From Spirochaetota bacterium (GTDB taxonomy: Bacteria > Spirochaetota > Spirochaetia > Treponematales > Treponemataceae): a DNA stretch of 40,010 nucleotides. Made by a program: the position numbers and the translations under genes. A model generated the notes under the pieces. It searched no databases. It was given only the letters and a program-made list of their open reading frames with translations, and was not told the origin of the DNA. The stretch's first letter is position 1, and each line of letters starts with the position of its first letter. The stretch spans positions 1 through 40,010 of the forward strand of contig JAEEQG010000095.1 of assembly GCA_016285185.1 (NCBI GenBank). The letters run 5' to 3'. Below, piece after piece: positions 35,439-40,010 of the stretch.

Positions 35439-36754
35439 TAAAAAGGCTTCTCATCGCTAACAGAGGTGAAATCGCTGTCAGGATAATCCGCACATGTCGT
35501 GAAATGGGAATAGAAACTGTTGCAGTTTATTCTATCCCCGACAAAGACTGTATGCATGTCAGAATGGCAGACAAGGCCGTCTGTATAGGACCTGCTGCTT
35601 CTGAAAAAAGCTATCTGAATACCAATGCTCTTATAACAGCAGCTGTAAAAAGCAACTGTGAAGCGATTCATCCTGGAGTCGGTTTTCTTTCTGAGAGCGC
35701 GGAATTTGCACGTAAAGTACAAAAAGCCGGCTTAATCTGGATTGGGCCTGATCCAGAAACAATAGAACTACTGGGTGACAAAATACGGGCGCGTGAAACC
35801 GCATTAAAATACGGTTTACCGGTGACGCCCGGATCAAACGGCGCTATAAAAAGCAAAAAAGATGCCGTTAAAGTTGCCGCAGAATGTGGTTATCCCGTGA
35901 TAATAAAAGCAGCTTCCGGCGGTGGCGGAAAAGGAATGAGGATTGTTTCCCGTGAAGATGATTTGGAAGAAAACTGCAGAATAGCTTCTTCCGAAGCAGA
36001 AAAAAACTTTGGTGACAAAACCATATATATAGAAAAATACATGACTAATCCCCGCCATGTTGAACTCCAGGTTCTTGCAGACGGAAAAGGCAATGTACAG
36101 ATACTCGGTGAACGGGATTGTTCCCTGCAAAAAAATCATCAAAAGCTTGTGGAAGAAAGTCCTTCTCCTGCTGTTACTGATGACATGCGCAAAAAAATGT
36201 ATCAGGGAGCCCAGAATCTTTTTTCAGGCTTAAAGTACAAAGGAGCGGGAACAATAGAATTTTTGGTTGAAGAAAACTCCTTTTATTTTATGGAAGTTAA
36301 TGCCCGTATTCAGGTTGAGCATACTGTTTCTGAGATGATCAGCGGTGTAGATATTGTTCGTCGGCAAATTCTTGCATGTTGCGGCGTTAATTGCGATATG
36401 TCTCCCGTATCCTTGCAAGGTTGGGCGATAGAAGCGCGTATAAACGCCCTTACCCCCGGTAAAATTACTGACTTATGTGTTCCTGGCGGATTCGGTGTAC
36501 GTTTTGACAGCTTTTTATATCGTGATTATACGGTTGTACCCTTTTACGATTCTATGATTGCAAAACTCATTGTTCATGACATAAACAGAGAATGTGCCCT
36601 CAAAAAACTTAAAAGGGCTTTGGATGAGCTTGAAATTGAAGGAATAAAAACAAATATCGAAGAGCAAAAAAAGTTGATTCAAAATCAAAAGTTTGTTTCC
36701 GGAAAATTCGGAACAAGTTTGTATGCGGAAATAACACAGGGAGAAAACCAATAG
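35435..36754 (+). CDS. accC: Acetyl-CoA carboxylase, biotin carboxylase subunit
   Basis: 439 residues (E. coli 449). It uses ATP and bicarbonate to carboxylate the biotin of AccB. The N-terminus LLIANRGEIAVRI, the glycine-rich ATP loop AASGGGGKGMRI, the HVELQVLAD strand, the EVNARIQVEHTVSE metal-binding motif and the active-site RRQ region are all present. It overlaps accB by four bases (ATGA) and ends one base before accD. No missing residues noticed. Confidence 0.96.
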   Translation: MIKRLLIANRGEIAVRIIRTCREMGIETVAVYSIPDKDCMHVRMADKAVCIGPAASEKSYLNTNALITAAVKSNCEAIHPGVGFLSESAEFARKVQKAGLIWIGPDPETIELLGDKIRARETALKYGLPVTPGSNGAIKSKKDAVKVAAECGYPVIIKAASGGGGKGMRIVSREDDLEENCRIASSEAEKNFGDKTIYIEKYMTNPRHVELQVLADGKGNVQILGERDCSLQKNHQKLVEESPSPAVTDDMRKKMYQGAQNLFSGLKYKGAGTIEFLVEENSFYFMEVNARIQVEHTVSEMISGVDIVRRQILACCGVNCDMSPVSLQGWAIEARINALTPGKITDLCVPGGFGVRFDSFLYRDYTVVPFYDSMIAKLIVHDINRECALKKLKRALDELEIEGIKTNIEEQKKLIQNQKFVSGKFGTSLYAEITQGENQ

Positions 36755-36755
36755 T

Positions 36756-37535
36756 ATGGCAGAAATGATAGAATGCACCCACTGTAAAATAACAAGAAGC
36801 GAAGATATTTTCAAACAGAACCTGATGGTGTGTCCGGAATGCGGTACACATTTGAGAATGAGTGCCTATGACAGAATCAAATATCTTGCGGATCAGGATT
36901 CTTTTGAAGAACTGTTTGAGAATTTCAAAAGTATTAACCCGATAGAAATGGACGGCTACGAGGAAAAACTGAGTATCGCCGAGAAAAAAACCGCTATGAA
37001 AGATGCTGTTGTTACCGGCAAATGTACAATCGGTGGCAATCCTGTGATTTTGGGAATAATGTCGTTTGCTTTTATGGGTGGCTCAATGGGATCCGTTGTC
37101 GGTGAAAAAATAACGCGTGCAATGCTAAAAGGAGCTGAAGAACGCATTCCTGTTATACTTTATACCACATCAGGCGGAGCGCGAATGCAGGAAGGGCTTT
37201 TTTCGCTCATGCAGATGGCAAAAACTTCAAGTGCTGCGGCTGAAATGGACGAAGTCGGAGTTCCTCTTTTTATAATGCTTTGTGATCCTACAACAGGAGG
37301 AGTAACTGCAAGTTTTGCCATGCTCGGTGATATTATCTGCGCGGAGCCTGGAGCCTTAATCGGCTTTGCGGGTACTAGAGTCATAGAAAGTACAATACGT
37401 CAAAAATTGCCGGAAAACTTCCAGCGTGCCGAATTCCAGCTCCAAAAAGGTTTTGTGGACTGCATTGTACCGCGGAGTGAACAAAGAAATTTTTTTATAA
37501 AAATGATTAAGGCACATTCTTTGGAGGCAAAATGA
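36756..37535 (+). CDS. accD: Acetyl-CoA carboxylase carboxyltransferase subunit beta
   Basis: 259 residues, compact compared with ~300 in E. coli. The N-terminal zinc ribbon has all four Cys (ECTHC near residue 8 and CPECG near residue 27). The crotonase-fold core carries TTSGGARMQEG and DPTTGGVTASFAMLGD. With AccA it moves CO2 from carboxybiotin to acetyl-CoA. GGGAG lies near the end of accC, and accA overlaps its stop by four bases, giving equal expression of the two subunits. Confidence 0.96.
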   Translation: MAEMIECTHCKITRSEDIFKQNLMVCPECGTHLRMSAYDRIKYLADQDSFEELFENFKSINPIEMDGYEEKLSIAEKKTAMKDAVVTGKCTIGGNPVILGIMSFAFMGGSMGSVVGEKITRAMLKGAEERIPVILYTTSGGARMQEGLFSLMQMAKTSSAAAEMDEVGVPLFIMLCDPTTGGVTASFAMLGDIICAEPGALIGFAGTRVIESTIRQKLPENFQRAEFQLQKGFVDCIVPRSEQRNFFIKMIKAHSLEAK

Positions 37536-38449
37536 GCGATATAAATGAAAATATAGTTGTAGAACTGGAAAACTTTGCAAAGGAAAAAGGACTGGATTTT
37601 TCATCAGAACTGGAAAGCATCAGTCAAAAAATAAAAGAACTCCAAACCGCTGCCGAAACAACATGGAAAAAAGTTGAGCTTGCGCGCCATCCGGACAGAC
37701 CCAGAACTTTGGATTATATAGGGCTTATTGTTGATGATTTTACGGAACTGCATGGTGACCGGTTTTTTGGCGATGATCCTGCAATGGTTGGGGGAATCGG
37801 CTTTATTGACGGAATCCCTGTAACCGTTATCGGAAATCAGAAGGGTAGAAATCTTAAGGAAACCGTTGAACGTAACGGAGGAATGTCCAATCCAGAGGGC
37901 TATAGAAAAGCTCTGCGCCTTGCAAAGCAGGCAGAAAAATTCCACAGACCTGTAATCACATTCATAGATACACAGGGAGCTTACCCAGGACAAGGTTCCG
38001 AAGAACGCGGAATCGGTGAATCAATAGCAGTCAATTTGCGGGAATTCAGCAGACTTAAAACACCTGTAATAAGTATCATCATCGGAGAAGGTGGTTCTGG
38101 AGGCGCTCTGGGAATTGGTGTCGGCGATAAAATCTACATGCTCGAAAATTCAATATATTCGGTAATATCTCCTGAAGGTTGTGCTTCAATTCTGCTGCGG
38201 GATGCCTCAAGAGCAAAAGATGCGGCTTCGATGCTCAAGATTACAAGCCGGGAAGTTTTGGATCTGAAAATTATAAACGGAGTTATCCCCGAAAGCGAGA
38301 ACGGGGCTCATACAAATCCTGCTGAAACTGCAAAGTCCATTAAAGCCCGCATTCTTGCGGACTTAAAAGACCTGATGCAGAGAAATCCGAATGTACTTGT
38401 CCGTTACAGGAACAAAAAAATACGAAAATTCGGGCGTTTCCAGGAATAG
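37532..38449 (+). CDS. accA: Acetyl-CoA carboxylase carboxyltransferase subunit alpha
   Basis: 305 residues (E. coli 319). Motifs LARHPDRPRTLDYI, ELHGDRFFGDDPAMVGG, DTQGAYPGQGSEERG and GEGGSGGALGIG define AccA. The N-terminal ~45 residues form a helical hairpin that packs on AccD. TGGAGG stands before the ATG, which overlaps the accD stop (ATGA). It is the last gene of the fab-acc operon. No recognisable terminator lies in the 15 bases before the converging mgtE stop. Confidence 0.96.
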   Translation: MSDINENIVVELENFAKEKGLDFSSELESISQKIKELQTAAETTWKKVELARHPDRPRTLDYIGLIVDDFTELHGDRFFGDDPAMVGGIGFIDGIPVTVIGNQKGRNLKETVERNGGMSNPEGYRKALRLAKQAEKFHRPVITFIDTQGAYPGQGSEERGIGESIAVNLREFSRLKTPVISIIIGEGGSGGALGIGVGDKIYMLENSIYSVISPEGCASILLRDASRAKDAASMLKITSREVLDLKIINGVIPESENGAHTNPAETAKSIKARILADLKDLMQRNPNVLVRYRNKKIRKFGRFQE

Positions 38450-38464
38450 GTACAAAGCCTTTTT

Positions 38465-39841
38465 TCACTTGAATAATAAAGTTTTTGCTATTCCGAAGTA
38501 AACTAAAAGCGACAGTGCGTCAACTGTCGTTGTGATAAACGGACTTGCCATTACTGCAGGGTCAAAGCCCAGTTTTTTTGCGCACAAAGGAAGAATACAA
38601 CCGATTGTTTTGGCTACCAGAACCGTAAGAATCATTGTCAGACATACGGTTAGCGCAACCATTACAGTAACATCGGGGTTGTGCATAAGAATTCGATCAA
38701 CAAGCATAATTTTGCCAAAGCAGACAATCGCAAGAACTGTTCCGCAAAGAAGCGCCGTACCTATTTCCTTTCCTATCGCCTTTGGCAAATCCGAAAAATC
38801 AAGCTCATTAAGCGAGATTGCGCGGATAACTGTTACTGATGATTGAGAACCCGAATTACCACCGGTGTCCATCAGCATCGGGATAAATGCCGTCAGAATA
38901 ACACAGGTAGAAAGTGCAGTTTCAAAGTTTGTAATAATCATTCCGGTAAAAGTTGCTGAAACCATGAGGAGCATGAGCCAGCCGATGCGGTGTTTGAACA
39001 GGTTGAACGGAGATGCGCGCAGATACGTCTTGTCCGACGGGGTCATACCAGCCATGATTTCGATATCTTCCGTAACCTCGTCTTCCATAACTTCGATAGC
39101 ATCATCGAATGAGATGATACCGACGATTCTGTCTTCGTTGTCAACGACAGGCAGTGCCATAAAGTTGTATTTGGAAATGAGCTGGGCAACTTCTTCCTGG
39201 TCGGTGTGTGTTTTTACGCTGATAACGTTTGTTTTCATCAAACTGTCGATTATCTGGTCGTCGTTTTTGGCAAGCAGCAGGTCTTTTACTGAGAGTCGTC
39301 CGATAAGCTTTCTGTTTTCTGTAACATAGCAGGTATAAAAGGATTTTTTGTCTACACCGTTTTTACGTATGTAGTTTATAGCCTGACCTACGGTTGTTCC
39401 ACGATTCAGTGAAACATATTCGGTGGTCATGATTGAACCTGCAGAATTCTCAGGATATTGGAGAATCTGGTTTATATCCTTGCGCATTGAAGCGTCAACA
39501 TGGTTCAAAATTCGCTCAACCACATTCGCAGGCATCTCATCGATCAAATCAACGGCTTCGTTTACGTACAACTCGTTAAGAATGGCAGTCAGTTCTGAAT
39601 CGGAAAAGCCCTTTATCAGCTGTTCCTGAAAATCGCTGTCCATTTCGATGAAGACATCGGCAGCAAGCGATTTTGGCAAAAGCCTGAAAATAACAGGAAT
39701 TAGCTTTTCATCAACGTCCTGAAGGATGGAAGCAACATCTGAAGGCGCCATTGTTGCCAAAACGTCTTTTACGGATGAAAACTTTTTTTCGTCCAATAGT
39801 TTGTGTATTGTTTTTTCAAAAGTAGTTGTCAGTTCTGCCAT
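38465..39841 (-). CDS. mgtE: Magnesium transporter MgtE
   Basis: 458 residues from ATG 39841, which has GGAG seven bases upstream; the ATG at 39847 is too close to that site. Domains in order: a helical N domain (~1-130), two CBS domains (~130-255; IMTTEYVSLNRGTT, SVKTHTDQEEVAQLI), a connecting helix, and five membrane helices (~280-458). The pore motif MLMDTGGNSGSQS and the ion-binding VDALSLLVYFG helix are kept. In known MgtE the cytoplasmic domains close the channel when Mg2+ is high. The leader upstream (39842-40002) is strongly self-complementary and may add RNA-level control. Confidence 0.95.
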   Translation of the reverse strand: MAELTTTFEKTIHKLLDEKKFSSVKDVLATMAPSDVASILQDVDEKLIPVIFRLLPKSLAADVFIEMDSDFQEQLIKGFSDSELTAILNELYVNEAVDLIDEMPANVVERILNHVDASMRKDINQILQYPENSAGSIMTTEYVSLNRGTTVGQAINYIRKNGVDKKSFYTCYVTENRKLIGRLSVKDLLLAKNDDQIIDSLMKTNVISVKTHTDQEEVAQLISKYNFMALPVVDNEDRIVGIISFDDAIEVMEDEVTEDIEIMAGMTPSDKTYLRASPFNLFKHRIGWLMLLMVSATFTGMIITNFETALSTCVILTAFIPMLMDTGGNSGSQSSVTVIRAISLNELDFSDLPKAIGKEIGTALLCGTVLAIVCFGKIMLVDRILMHNPDVTVMVALTVCLTMILTVLVAKTIGCILPLCAKKLGFDPAVMASPFITTTVDALSLLVYFGIAKTLLFK

Positions 39842-39845
39842 AATC

Positions 39846-40002
39846 ATTCTCCGTTAATTGTTTTATTTTAGAGATTTTTTATGGTCAAAGAAATTCGGAA
39901 TCGCCTAGAACTGTTGGGGTAAAGGAGAATCCGTTGTGTTTATGCTTTGACCTGGAGGATATGAGTCATTACTATTCCCGTCCGGCATAACGCTTCTCCT
40001 TT
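39846..40002 (-). promoter_or_regulatory. Self-complementary mgtE leader with alternative Shine-Dalgarno pairing
   Basis: Read as minus-strand RNA, AAAGGAGAA (40002-39994) pairs with UUCUCCUUU (39929-39921). The stem continues CGUU/AACG and AUGC/GCAU with one 6-base bulge, 17 pairs in total, and hides the start of the small ORF. The same downstream element (AUUCUCC, 39930-39924) is also complementary to the mgtE ribosome-binding site GGAGAAU (39852-39846). Two exclusive structures are therefore possible. No match to the known M-box was recognised. Confidence 0.4.
39905..39988 (-). CDS. Possible 27-residue leader ORF upstream of mgtE
   Basis: An ATG at 39988 is preceded by AAAGGAG at the ideal distance and followed by 26 further codons to a TAG at 39905. 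The peptide is polar and Pro-, Ser- and Asn-rich (it ends PLPQQF). A TAA in another frame just upstream would fit the end of a preceding gene. Both the ribosome-binding site and the ATG can be paired with sequence near the end of the ORF. The frame also stays open to the window edge, so it might instead be the C-terminus of a longer gene. It resembles no protein I know. Confidence 0.3.
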   Translation of the reverse strand: MPDGNSNDSYPPGQSINTTDSPLPQQF

Positions 40003-40010
40003 TTAAGTGA

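Noticed and set aside
39842-40010. M-box magnesium riboswitch upstream of mgtE
   Set aside because: The conserved M-box sequence blocks as I remember them are not present and the segment is too short; the observed pairing is of a different kind.

Overview
The window looks like chromosome of a saccharolytic, host- or gut-associated Treponema (Spirochaetes). The strongest pointers are an enoyl reductase closely resembling my memory of the Treponema denticola trans-2-enoyl reductase (FabV/TER), and a galactose/glucose-binding protein with the circularly permuted order that I recall for T. pallidum TP0684 (MglB-2), in the treponemal order mglB-mglA-mglC. Unlike the minimal pathogenic treponemes, this organism has a tryptophan operon and a GH120 beta-xylosidase, which fits life on plant polysaccharides. 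The species cannot be fixed from the sequence. Gene density is very high. No non-coding gap reaches 300 bases, and I see no rRNA, tRNA, insertion sequence, prophage or CRISPR array.

Layout. (1) 2-3465, +: end of a trp operon, with trpCF (cut by the window edge), trpB and trpA, followed by an MFS transporter (3519-4706). (2) 4774-13226: a galactose module. mglB-mglA-mglC run on the minus strand, divergent from a LacI-type regulator, a class II galT and galK on the plus strand. Both promoters carry a related palindrome with the core CGAACACG. (3) 13342-15369, +: cytoplasmic GH120 beta-xylosidase. (4) 22606 down to 15389, -: a probable long operon of a secreted LamG/FN3 protein, a large TPR/Pro-Gln-rich protein, endonuclease III, an MscS channel, a metallo-beta-lactamase-fold hydrolase and a YkgJ-type Cys-cluster protein. 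(5) 22627-25225, +: uvrC and a phosphopantetheinyl transferase, overlapping tail-to-tail with a lipoprotein of the endonuclease/exonuclease/phosphatase fold. (6) 26261-27452, +: mtnN-luxS. (7) 27467-29233, -: acyl-CoA synthetase, divergent from a ten-gene fatty-acid operon (29391-38449, +): fabH-fabD-fabG-fabF-fabZ-fabV-accB-accC-accD-accA. (8) 38465-39841, -: mgtE, preceded by a structured leader with a possible tiny ORF.

How the genes work together. Mgl imports galactose or glucose, and GalK and GalT start the Leloir pathway; galE is not in the window. The fatty-acid operon holds malonyl-CoA synthesis (AccABCD), initiation (FabD, FabH), the elongation cycle (FabF, FabG, FabZ) and a FabV reductase. 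It lacks only acyl carrier protein, which the PPTase at 24542 could activate. The divergent acyl-CoA synthetase may activate exogenous fatty acids, and related inverted repeats lie at both fatty-acid promoters. MtnN and LuxS act consecutively in S-adenosylhomocysteine recycling and AI-2 formation.

Most of the window is housekeeping. The points most worth a second look are the permuted MglB, the coiled-coil extension on MglC, the shared operators at the mgl/gal and fatty-acid divergent promoters, a set of genes whose -10 box lies exactly 6 nt before the ATG (possible leaderless mRNAs), and the self-complementary leader in front of mgtE.
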